A stretch of 7,521 nt of DNA from Paramuribaculum sp. (GTDB lineage Bacteria; Bacteroidota; Bacteroidia; Bacteroidales; Muribaculaceae). The number at the start of each line of letters is the position of its first letter. Position 1 is the first letter of the stretch. The notes beneath the pieces are model-generated. The model was not told the DNA's origin. It saw only the letters and a list, made by a program, of their open reading frames with translations, and did no database searches. Positions 1 to 6,436 of the stretch are shown piece after piece. Position numbers and translations under genes: made by a program. The stretch is taken from assembly GCA_029051835.1 (NCBI GenBank), contig JAIDKJ010000303.1, positions 1 through 7,521 of the forward strand, read 5' to 3'.

Positions 1-2
1 CA

Positions 3-89
3 TTCTGGAAAGATGTTTCCGATGGCCGGCCGTTTATTTTTCAACGTCTGAAGTCAACCGATCCGGAGAAAACCATGGTTTCTGACTAA
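3..89 (+). CDS. 3' end of an unidentified gene (partial, 28 codons plus stop)
   Basis: An open frame enters from the left edge and stops at TAA (87-89). The visible tail begins FWKDVSDGRPFIFQ and ends EKTMVSD. I do not recognise the family. Its codons resemble those of the downstream genes and the peptide looks protein-like, which favours this frame. Another frame is also open until TGA at 83-85, so the choice is not certain. In Bacteroides ftsY commonly follows rpmB, rpmG and a small DUF4295 gene. This tail does not resemble the Lys-rich end I would expect of those, so the upstream neighbour probably differs here. It is followed by an intergenic region with its own promoter, so it is probably not in the ftsY transcription unit. 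Confidence 0.4.
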   Translation, partial: FWKDVSDGRPFIFQRLKSTDPEKTMVSD

Positions 90-91
90 AT

Positions 92-123
92 CATTTCAAA
101 CATTCATGACAGCATTTCAAACA
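92..123. repeat. Pair of 11-bp direct repeats upstream of the ftsY promoter
   Basis: CATTTCAAACA occurs at 92-102 and again at 113-123, offset by 21 bp, or about two helical turns. The CAAACA part of the second copy (118-123) is also inverted as TGTTTG at 133-138, which covers the putative -33 element. The spacing would suit a dimeric DNA-binding protein or a weak hairpin. In an AT-rich spacer this could also be chance. Confidence 0.4.
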
Positions 124-134
124 AAAATCAAATG

Positions 135-169
135 TTTGTATCCGGCAGGAGAAATTTTTAGTAATTTTG
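135..169 (+). promoter_or_regulatory. Bacteroidota-type promoter for ftsY and the downstream operon
   Basis: TAATTTTG at 162-169 matches the Bacteroidota -7 consensus TAnnTTTG exactly. TTTG at 135-138 is a candidate -33 element; the 23-nt gap is slightly longer than the usual 19-21. Transcription would begin near 175-178 and give an AT-rich leader of about 20 nt before the ATG at 197, with no Shine-Dalgarno sequence, as is common in this phylum. It is the only convincing promoter I found ahead of the six co-directional genes. Confidence 0.65.
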
Positions 170-196
170 CTAATAATTAATCACGGAACTCACAAA

Positions 197-1165
197 ATGG
201 GATTTTTCGATTTATTCTCAAGAAACAACAAAAAGGAAACGCTCGACAAGGGGCTGGAACGCACCAAGCAGGGAGTTTTCTCCAAAATAGCAAGAGCTAT
301 AGCCGGCAAGAAAAACATTGATGATGATTTTCTCGACGAGCTTGAAGAAATATTTGTGACTTCGGATGTAGGGGTTGATACCACACTCCGCATCATCGAA
401 CGGTTGCAGGCACGTGTGAAGCGCGACGGATATGTCGGAACATCCGAACTCAACCGTCTGCTTTGCGAGGAGATCGAAGCTCTGCTTGCCGACAAGCCTG
501 ACAATGCTTCGTCCGACGATTTCAAGCTTCCCGCATCAGGTACCAGACCGTATGTCATCATGGTCGTGGGAGTGAACGGCGCCGGCAAGACCACCACCAT
601 CGGCAAGCTCGCCGCACAATACAAGGCGGCAGGATACAATGTGATGCTCGGCGCGGCCGATACGTTCCGCGCTGCGGCTGTGGAACAGCTCGAAGAGTGG
701 GCCAGAAGAGCCGATGTACCTATCGTAAAACAAAAGATCGGAGCCGATCCGGCATCGGTGGCATTCGATACGCTTCAGAGCGCCAAAGCCAGAGGTGACA
801 TTGATGTGGTGATCATCGACACAGCCGGACGCCTTCACAACAAGAAGGCTCTGATGGACGAGCTTACCAAGATACGCAACGTGATGCGAAAGATCGTCGA
901 CACCGCGCCCGATGAAGTGCTCCTTGTGCTCGACGGAAGCACCGGACAGAATGCCTACGAACAGGCCCGCCGATTTGCCGAAGCGACCGATGTGACCGGA
1001 CTGGTTGTCACCAAGCTCGACGGCACGGCTAAAGGGGGAGTGGTCATAGGCATATCCGAGAGCATGCAGATCCCCGTAAGATATATCGGACTTGGCGAGG
1101 GCATCGCCGATCTGCAGGTGTTTCATAAGAAGGAATTCGTTCAATCATTATTCGGATCCAAGTGA
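197..1165 (+). CDS. ftsY: Signal recognition particle receptor FtsY (SRP-family GTPase)
   Basis: FtsY docks the SRP-ribosome complex at the inner membrane and, with Ffh, hydrolyses GTP to hand nascent membrane and secreted proteins to the Sec translocon. The product is 322 aa. A short N-terminal helix (MGFFDLFSRNN) likely touches the membrane, and the helical N domain covers about residues 15-100. The GTPase G domain shows the P-loop GVNGAGKTTT (125-134), DTFRAAA (155-161), DTAGR (208-212), TKLDGTAKGG (272-281) and GLGE (298-301). The long acidic A domain of the E. coli protein is absent, as is usual in this phylum. An in-frame TTG at 167 would add 10 residues, but it lies inside the -7 promoter element, so ATG 197 is the start. 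Its stop overlaps the rimO ATG by one base. Confidence 0.97.
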   Translation: MGFFDLFSRNNKKETLDKGLERTKQGVFSKIARAIAGKKNIDDDFLDELEEIFVTSDVGVDTTLRIIERLQARVKRDGYVGTSELNRLLCEEIEALLADKPDNASSDDFKLPASGTRPYVIMVVGVNGAGKTTTIGKLAAQYKAAGYNVMLGAADTFRAAAVEQLEEWARRADVPIVKQKIGADPASVAFDTLQSAKARGDIDVVIIDTAGRLHNKKALMDELTKIRNVMRKIVDTAPDEVLLVLDGSTGQNAYEQARRFAEATDVTGLVVTKLDGTAKGGVVIGISESMQIPVRYIGLGEGIADLQVFHKKEFVQSLFGSK

Positions 1166-2469
1166 TGAAACCGCAGCGCGTGTGCCTCTACACCCTCGGG
1201 TGTTCAAAAAATCTTGTGGATTCGGAGCGCGTGTTGAAACGTCTGGAGGATGCGGGTTTCGAAGCAGTCCACGAACCGTCGTCGACCTTGCGTGGAGATA
1301 CGGTGATCATCAATACGTGCGGATTTATCGGCGACGCCAAGGAAGAATCGGTCAACACGATACTTGAATTCGCTGCTATGCGCACGGACGGACGTGTGTC
1401 GTGCCTGTACGTAATGGGATGCCTGTCGCAACGCTACAGGGAAGAACTCGCGGCGGAAATTCCGGAGGTCGACCGCTGGTATGGAAAGACCGACTGGGAT
1501 ACTCTGGTGAGCGATCTGTCGGCCCGCAATGCATTGCCGACACCTGTTTATGACCGCAAGATCACAACTCCGTCGCATCATGCATATCTGAAGATTTCGG
1601 AAGGATGCAACCGTTTCTGCGCATTCTGCGCCATACCGCTGATCACCGGGCGTCACCGTTCACGTCCTGTAGAAGAGCTCGAACAGGAGGTAAGGATGCT
1701 TGCAGGACGCGGCGTAAGGGAATTCAACGTCATCGCTCAGGATCTGTCGGCCTATGGCACAGATCTGGCCGGATCGCGCAGTCGTCTGGCCGAGCTCGTA
1801 TCACGCCTGTCGGATATCAACGGAGTGGATTGGATCAGGCTGCATTACGCCTATCCTGCCGATTTCCCGACCGATGTGCTCGACGTCATTGCACAACGCC
1901 CCAATGTGTGCAATTACCTCGACATAGCCCTGCAGCATATATCCGATCCGATACTCAAGGACATGCGGCGGCATATCACCCGCTCACAGACCATAGAGCT
2001 GCTTGACGAGATACGTTCGAGAGTGCCGGGCATACATCTGCGCACCACTCTTATGACCGGATTCCCCGGGGAGAGCGAAGAGCAGTTTGAGGAATTGATG
2101 GAATTCGTAGCCACACAGCGGTTTGAGAGGATGGGCGCTTTTGCCTACTGCGAAGAGGAGGGCACTTACTCTGCCATACACTATACCGACAGCATATCCT
2201 CTGAAATCAAGCAATCGCGGCTCGACCGCCTGATGGCATTGCAGGAACAGATCTCTCAGGAGATACAGAATGAGAAGATAGGAAAGCAACTGCGTGTGAT
2301 GATTGACCGTGAGGAAGCCGAATACTTTGTAGGCCGCACCGAATGGGATTCGCCCGAAGTGGATCCCGAAGTGCTTGTCGAGAAGCATCCCTCTCTGTGT
2401 CCGGGTGAATTCTCCATGGTAGAGATCACCGGGGCGCTACCCCACGAACTCATGGCTAAGGTGATATGA
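1165..2469 (+). CDS. rimO: Ribosomal protein S12 methylthiotransferase RimO
   Basis: RimO is a radical-SAM enzyme with two [4Fe-4S] clusters that adds a methylthio group to the conserved aspartate of ribosomal protein S12. The 434-aa product has the family's full layout. The N-terminal UPF0004 domain carries three cluster cysteines at C13 (TLGCSKN), C52 (INTCGF) and C86 (MGCLSQR). The radical-SAM core holds CNRFCAFC (C148, C152, C155), and a C-terminal TRAM domain lies at about 370-434. TLGCSKNLVDSE at the N terminus and GRTEWDSPEVD at 390-400 point to RimO rather than the tRNA enzyme MiaB. ATG 1165 overlaps the ftsY stop as TGATG; a GTG at 1162 would add one residue and is less likely. The 3' end overlaps menF as ATGA. 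Confidence 0.96.
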   Translation: MKPQRVCLYTLGCSKNLVDSERVLKRLEDAGFEAVHEPSSTLRGDTVIINTCGFIGDAKEESVNTILEFAAMRTDGRVSCLYVMGCLSQRYREELAAEIPEVDRWYGKTDWDTLVSDLSARNALPTPVYDRKITTPSHHAYLKISEGCNRFCAFCAIPLITGRHRSRPVEELEQEVRMLAGRGVREFNVIAQDLSAYGTDLAGSRSRLAELVSRLSDINGVDWIRLHYAYPADFPTDVLDVIAQRPNVCNYLDIALQHISDPILKDMRRHITRSQTIELLDEIRSRVPGIHLRTTLMTGFPGESEEQFEELMEFVATQRFERMGAFAYCEEEGTYSAIHYTDSISSEIKQSRLDRLMALQEQISQEIQNEKIGKQLRVMIDREEAEYFVGRTEWDSPEVDPEVLVEKHPSLCPGEFSMVEITGALPHELMAKVI

Positions 2470-3626
2470 TCATATCTGAAGAACATCTGAAGGCGGCCTG
2501 CGTTTGCGTTGGCTGCCGCATACCTTTCGCGCTGGTAATACCACCGGGCCGCACGGACTCGTTGTTGTTCGCATCGCTGTCGGATGGCGAACCGGCGCTT
2601 GAAAATGACGGAAAACGGTTCCGACCGGGATTTTTCGCGACTTTTTTCGGTGATTCGCCATCGGAAGCTGTCTACATTCCCGCCGAACTGACTGCCGAAC
2701 AACTGCTTGACAACGACTTTATAAAGACGTGCGGCAATATGCCTGAAGCAGAAACTATGGCTGTCGATCATTCGACAGATTTCATGAAATACTGCAGCTC
2801 GCTCAGAGAACTGACAGCCACTCTGAAGAAGAATCATGCCAAGACCGTAATATCGCGTCTTATAGCTGTCGATTCTACGACGGAGCCTCTCAACGCATTC
2901 AGACAATATGTCAATATGGTGTCAGACAATACGTTCCGTTTTATATTCTATACTCCGGCCACAGGTATATGGATCGGGGCGAGTCCGGAACTGTTGCTCA
3001 GTCATAAATATGATTCGGGTGTGTTCTCCACTATATCGCTGGCCGGTACACGCCGACCCTCGGATGACGAGTGGGATGCGAAAAACCGCGTAGAACATGA
3101 TTATGTCACCGACTTCATTGATTTCCACTTCCGCAACCACAATCTCGAAGTAGATATAGCAGATGCGGCCGATGTAGAATTCGGTAGCATAGAGCATCTT
3201 TGCGAAGTCATCACCGGAAAGGGCGAAACCGATCCGATAAGCCTGCTTGATGATCTCAATCCCACTCCGGCACTGTGTGGCTTCCCTGTCGAGCAGGCTT
3301 TTGGCAATATACTCAGCTATGAGATGCATGACCGAAAGTGCTATGGAGGCATGGTCGGCATAGCCGATCATGAAGGGTTTGCAGCCTATGTGGATCTGCG
3401 GAGCTGCCTGGTTTCGCCGATTGCAAACGATATATACCGCTATAATATCTACGCCGGCGGTGGTATTACAGGCGCATCGGATCCGCTTGACGAATGGAAT
3501 GAAGCGGCGGCCAAGGCCAGGATGCTTTATCAATCGGTCACCGACATGGATCCGGACACCGATGATTTATCGACCGCCTTATCGTATACAGGCTATGACG
3601 AAGCTTATTCACATACAGTCAGATGA
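2466..3626 (+). CDS. menF: Isochorismate synthase (menaquinone pathway, MenF type)
   Basis: This enzyme converts chorismate to isochorismate, the first committed step of menaquinone synthesis. The 386-aa product has a variable N-terminal half and a C-terminal chorismate-binding domain. By comparison with E. coli EntC/MenF, the general base is K126 (AKTVISR), the general acid E175 (GASPELLL), and the Mg2+ ligands E210 (EHDYVT) and E346 (DEWNE). LAGTRRP (192-198), NPTPALCGFP (265-274), CYGGMVG (292-298) and YAGGGITGASDP (329-340) also fit. NPTPALCGFP and the intact lysine base favour isochorismate synthase over anthranilate or aminodeoxychorismate synthase. A polar, Asp-rich tail follows the core from about residue 357. 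No menD, menB, menC or menE adjoins it in the window. Both ends overlap neighbours as ATGA. An isochorismate role in siderophore synthesis is possible but unsupported by context. Confidence 0.9.
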   Translation: MIISEEHLKAACVCVGCRIPFALVIPPGRTDSLLFASLSDGEPALENDGKRFRPGFFATFFGDSPSEAVYIPAELTAEQLLDNDFIKTCGNMPEAETMAVDHSTDFMKYCSSLRELTATLKKNHAKTVISRLIAVDSTTEPLNAFRQYVNMVSDNTFRFIFYTPATGIWIGASPELLLSHKYDSGVFSTISLAGTRRPSDDEWDAKNRVEHDYVTDFIDFHFRNHNLEVDIADAADVEFGSIEHLCEVITGKGETDPISLLDDLNPTPALCGFPVEQAFGNILSYEMHDRKCYGGMVGIADHEGFAAYVDLRSCLVSPIANDIYRYNIYAGGGITGASDPLDEWNEAAAKARMLYQSVTDMDPDTDDLSTALSYTGYDEAYSHTVR

Positions 3627-5113
3627 GTCGCAGGCATGAAGATAGCGCGCAGTGGCGCACGGCTTTCGCAGTCATAGCGGCTGTAGCGATCGTAGCCTTT
3701 GTATCGGTATTGCCTTTGCGAAAGCTCACCGGGGGCATGATCGACGATTTCAATCTGCTTGCGGATGTTGTCGCAGTGGTTGATTCGCTGGAACAGTCCG
3801 ACACGATCGATGTGTTGCACGATGACGCCATCGATCCGCTGCTGCGGAAGGCGATAGCCGAAAGCCGCGATGCAACAGGCAGGGATGTTGCCGCACGTAT
3901 TGACTCTGCATTTACAGCCGGATCTGTCAATCAGCCGGATTCAGCCTCTGCGGTCGGACAGGTTTTAGAGCCTGACACGGTCGTAAGTCTGCCGGAAGCG
4001 CGCCCTTCAGTGAGGGATGACAACGGCGTTGTGGCTATCGAAGACTACACTCCGTCGCAAAGCGGTCTGTCGGCCATGCGTTCGGCACTGATGTCAGGAC
4101 GCATGGTCAGAATCGCCGTGGTGGGCGACAGCTATATCGAGGGCGACATTTTCACTCAGGATCTCAGAGAGAAGCTTCAGAGTCGTTTTGGCGGCTGTGG
4201 AGTGGGGTATGTAAGCATGCATACCGACTTTCCCGGTTTCCGCCGGTCAGTCCGTCAGGGCGGTTCAGGCTGGACGGCACACAAGCATGGCGAAAAAGGC
4301 ACATCCAATTCCTATGTAGGTCTGTCACAACATTATTTCACACCCAAAGAGGGGGCTAAAGCCCTGTCGACATACAAAGGCGACAAGAAGATCCGGCACG
4401 TTGACCAGTGGGAGATCAGCCGATTCCTGTTTGTAGCTCCCCACGGAGCCACGATCACCATGACCGATGGCGATGGCGAAAACCATACATCCACATTCGC
4501 ACCCTCACCGGACGTGCAGTCGATGGAAGTAAACAAGATCACAGGATCCTTGTCGCTATCGACGTCAACGCGCTCGATCAAAGCTCTTGGAGTATGGCTT
4601 GAATCGTCGTCGGGTATTTCGGTGGAATGCATGTCGACCAGAGGATTCTCCGGCCTGTCGCTGAGCAGTCTGAACTACGATCTGTGCCGTCAGATGGACG
4701 AAAAGCTCGGATATGACCTGATCATACTGGAATTCGGTCTGAATGCAATGTCGGCGTCGCAAAAGAACTATTCGGTATATTCACGCGAAATGATAAAGGT
4801 GATACGTCATCTGCGCGAATGTTTCCCTTCGGCTTCAATCATATTGATGGGAGTGGGCGACCGCGGTCAGAAACGTGGCGGAGAGCTTCATTCGATGTCG
4901 ACAGTGGGCAATATGGTATCGGCTCAGCGCGATGCCGCCCGCGAAGCCGGATGCCTCTTCTGGGATATCAGAGAAGCCCAGGGCGGCAATGACGCCGTGG
5001 TGGAGTGGAGCCGGAAAGGCCTGATCGGCAAAGATTACACCCACATGTCGCACAAAGGCGGTAAAGTCCTTGCCGAGGAATTTTACAATGCCCTCATGAT
5101 GCAATTGCAATGA
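3623..5113 (+). CDS. Membrane-anchored SGNH-fold esterase/acyltransferase
   Basis: The 496-aa product starts with a short basic cytoplasmic end and one hydrophobic anchor (about residues 12-31), so the bulk is probably periplasmic. A long polar, Asp- and Ser-rich linker (about 40-140) follows. SGNH blocks are present: GDS with nucleophile S170, GLN with N374, and DYTH with D471 and H474, so the triad and the oxyanion Asn look intact. About 200 residues of strand-rich sequence separate the GDS and GLN blocks, which suggests an inserted beta module. The order SGNH, SGNH, MBOAT points to extracytoplasmic O-acyl (probably O-acetyl) transfer onto a glycan; an acetyl esterase is the main alternative. 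An anchored protein beside a soluble one recalls AlgJ and AlgX of alginate acetylation. It overlaps menF and the next gene as ATGA. The substrate is unknown. Confidence 0.85.
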   Translation: MSRRHEDSAQWRTAFAVIAAVAIVAFVSVLPLRKLTGGMIDDFNLLADVVAVVDSLEQSDTIDVLHDDAIDPLLRKAIAESRDATGRDVAARIDSAFTAGSVNQPDSASAVGQVLEPDTVVSLPEARPSVRDDNGVVAIEDYTPSQSGLSAMRSALMSGRMVRIAVVGDSYIEGDIFTQDLREKLQSRFGGCGVGYVSMHTDFPGFRRSVRQGGSGWTAHKHGEKGTSNSYVGLSQHYFTPKEGAKALSTYKGDKKIRHVDQWEISRFLFVAPHGATITMTDGDGENHTSTFAPSPDVQSMEVNKITGSLSLSTSTRSIKALGVWLESSSGISVECMSTRGFSGLSLSSLNYDLCRQMDEKLGYDLIILEFGLNAMSASQKNYSVYSREMIKVIRHLRECFPSASIILMGVGDRGQKRGGELHSMSTVGNMVSAQRDAAREAGCLFWDIREAQGGNDAVVEWSRKGLIGKDYTHMSHKGGKVLAEEFYNALMMQLQ

Positions 5114-6426
5114 AACACACACACAAGATTATAACCTCACTGCTGCTGACGATGCTGTGCCCGGCGGCCATGTATGCACAAGATTACATGCCGGCCGACA
5201 GCATAGCGGAGGATGTCGTTGACGACCAGGCCGACATGCGTCAGAATCCGGTGATAGAGGGCGAGCTGATAGAATTGCCGTTCTCAGGCCATGTGCCGTC
5301 GTTTATATACCGCACAAAAAATGCGATAACCTTGAATGGCGAGGATTTCACACCGCTGTACCATAAGCTTAACTATCCCGGAAGCAGGGTGGACATACTT
5401 CATATCGGCGACAGTCATGTGCAGGCCGAGTTTTCCACTCAGGTGACACGCGATATGCTGCAGTTTGTTTATGGCGACGCAGGGCGCGGCCTTGTGGCGC
5501 CGTTGAAACTCGCATCGACCAATTCTCCGTCGGACTACAAGGTGGAGAGCACATCGTCATGGACAGCCGCTCGCGCAATAAAGTCGAGTGGCGACGGCGA
5601 TATGGGATTCAACGGCCTTGCCCTGCGGTTGCGCGGATCGAGCGGCAATCTTACCTTTACCACACGCGACGACGAGGAAACGTTCGATCCGTTTGCCGAG
5701 ATAACTCTATTCGGAAAAGGTAAAATCGAGATCACATCGCTGACGGATCATGACGGCAACCCCATACCATACGAATATGCTTCCGACAACAACACCGCCA
5801 GAATCACACTCGGACGCAGTGTCAATGCCGCGACTGTCCGGTTCTCTACTATCGGCGGCTACGTCTTTTACGGCGCGTATCTGTCGGGGATGCGTCCCGG
5901 TCTGACCTACAGCGTGATCGGCAACAACGGCGCCGCATTCTCCACATATAATTCAATCGGTTCTTTCTCATCGGGCATATCGCGTCTTGCCCCTGATCTT
6001 GTCATTGTGGCGCTTGGCACTAACGAGGCTTTCGGACGCCTTGACAGGGAAGCGCTGCGGGCGTCGCTTCAGTCCATGATCAACAATATCCGCAAGGATA
6101 TGCCTCAGGTGCCGATAATACTCGTCACGCCTATGGAATGTCAGCGCCGAAGCTATACCCGACGCAAGGGGCGGCGCAGGGCAGCATCATATTCAGTCAA
6201 CGCCAATATAGCTGCATATCGCAGTGAGATCATTGCTTTCGGACGTCGGCACCATATCGCCGTATATGATCTATACGAGGTGGCCGGAGGCGAGGGAGCA
6301 TCGTCAAAATGGCTCGATGCCGGACTGATGGGAAAAGACCGTGTGCATCTGACTGCGTCGGGATACCGTCTGCAGGGCATGCTCCTTTATGAAGCTCTTA
6401 TGAATCTTTTTGAACCAAAACAGTAG
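5110..6426 (+). CDS. Secreted SGNH-fold esterase/acyltransferase, paralogue of the preceding gene product
   Basis: The 438-aa product has a type I signal peptide: KHTHK, a hydrophobic core ITSLLLTMLCPAA, and a likely cut after A23 (MYA|QD). The Cys at 17 lacks a proper lipobox, so a lipoprotein is unlikely. SGNH blocks are GDSH with nucleophile S102, GTNE with N305, and DRVH with D410 and H413. The GDS-to-GTN spacing is 201 residues, almost identical to the preceding protein. The shared motifs EDFTP (78-82) and SSWTA (149-153) support a diverged duplicate. A very basic loop (346-357, 8 of 12 residues Arg or Lys) follows the strand after block III. It probably acts in the periplasm with the anchored SGNH protein and the MBOAT in glycan acylation or deacylation. 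It starts in an ATGA overlap; the MBOAT gene follows after 10 nt. Confidence 0.85.
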   Translation: MKHTHKIITSLLLTMLCPAAMYAQDYMPADSIAEDVVDDQADMRQNPVIEGELIELPFSGHVPSFIYRTKNAITLNGEDFTPLYHKLNYPGSRVDILHIGDSHVQAEFSTQVTRDMLQFVYGDAGRGLVAPLKLASTNSPSDYKVESTSSWTAARAIKSSGDGDMGFNGLALRLRGSSGNLTFTTRDDEETFDPFAEITLFGKGKIEITSLTDHDGNPIPYEYASDNNTARITLGRSVNAATVRFSTIGGYVFYGAYLSGMRPGLTYSVIGNNGAAFSTYNSIGSFSSGISRLAPDLVIVALGTNEAFGRLDREALRASLQSMINNIRKDMPQVPIILVTPMECQRRSYTRRKGRRRAASYSVNANIAAYRSEIIAFGRRHHIAVYDLYEVAGGEGASSKWLDAGLMGKDRVHLTASGYRLQGMLLYEALMNLFEPKQ

Positions 6427-6436
6427 TTTTCACAAT

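Noticed and set aside
24..40. Palindrome GGCCGGCC followed by a T-rich run, resembling a terminator
   Set aside because: The palindrome has no loop and lies inside the open frame of the upstream partial gene, about 50 nt before its stop.
536..1144. 202-codon open frame on the minus strand opposite ftsY
   Set aside because: It lies wholly within the coding region of a certain FtsY and its translation matches no family I recognise. It is an antisense shadow of high-GC codon usage.
2256..2906. 216-codon minus-strand frame across the rimO/menF junction
   Set aside because: It is opposite two well-supported genes, shows no recognisable motif and has no promoter of its own.
2922..3533. 203-codon minus-strand frame opposite menF
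   Set aside because: It covers the conserved chorismate-binding core on the other strand; its peptide has no domain signature.
6424..6431. TAGTTTTC just before the MBOAT gene as a possible -7 element
   Set aside because: It misses the final G of the consensus, and the nearest TTTG (6409-6412) is only 11 nt upstream, far too close for a -33 element.
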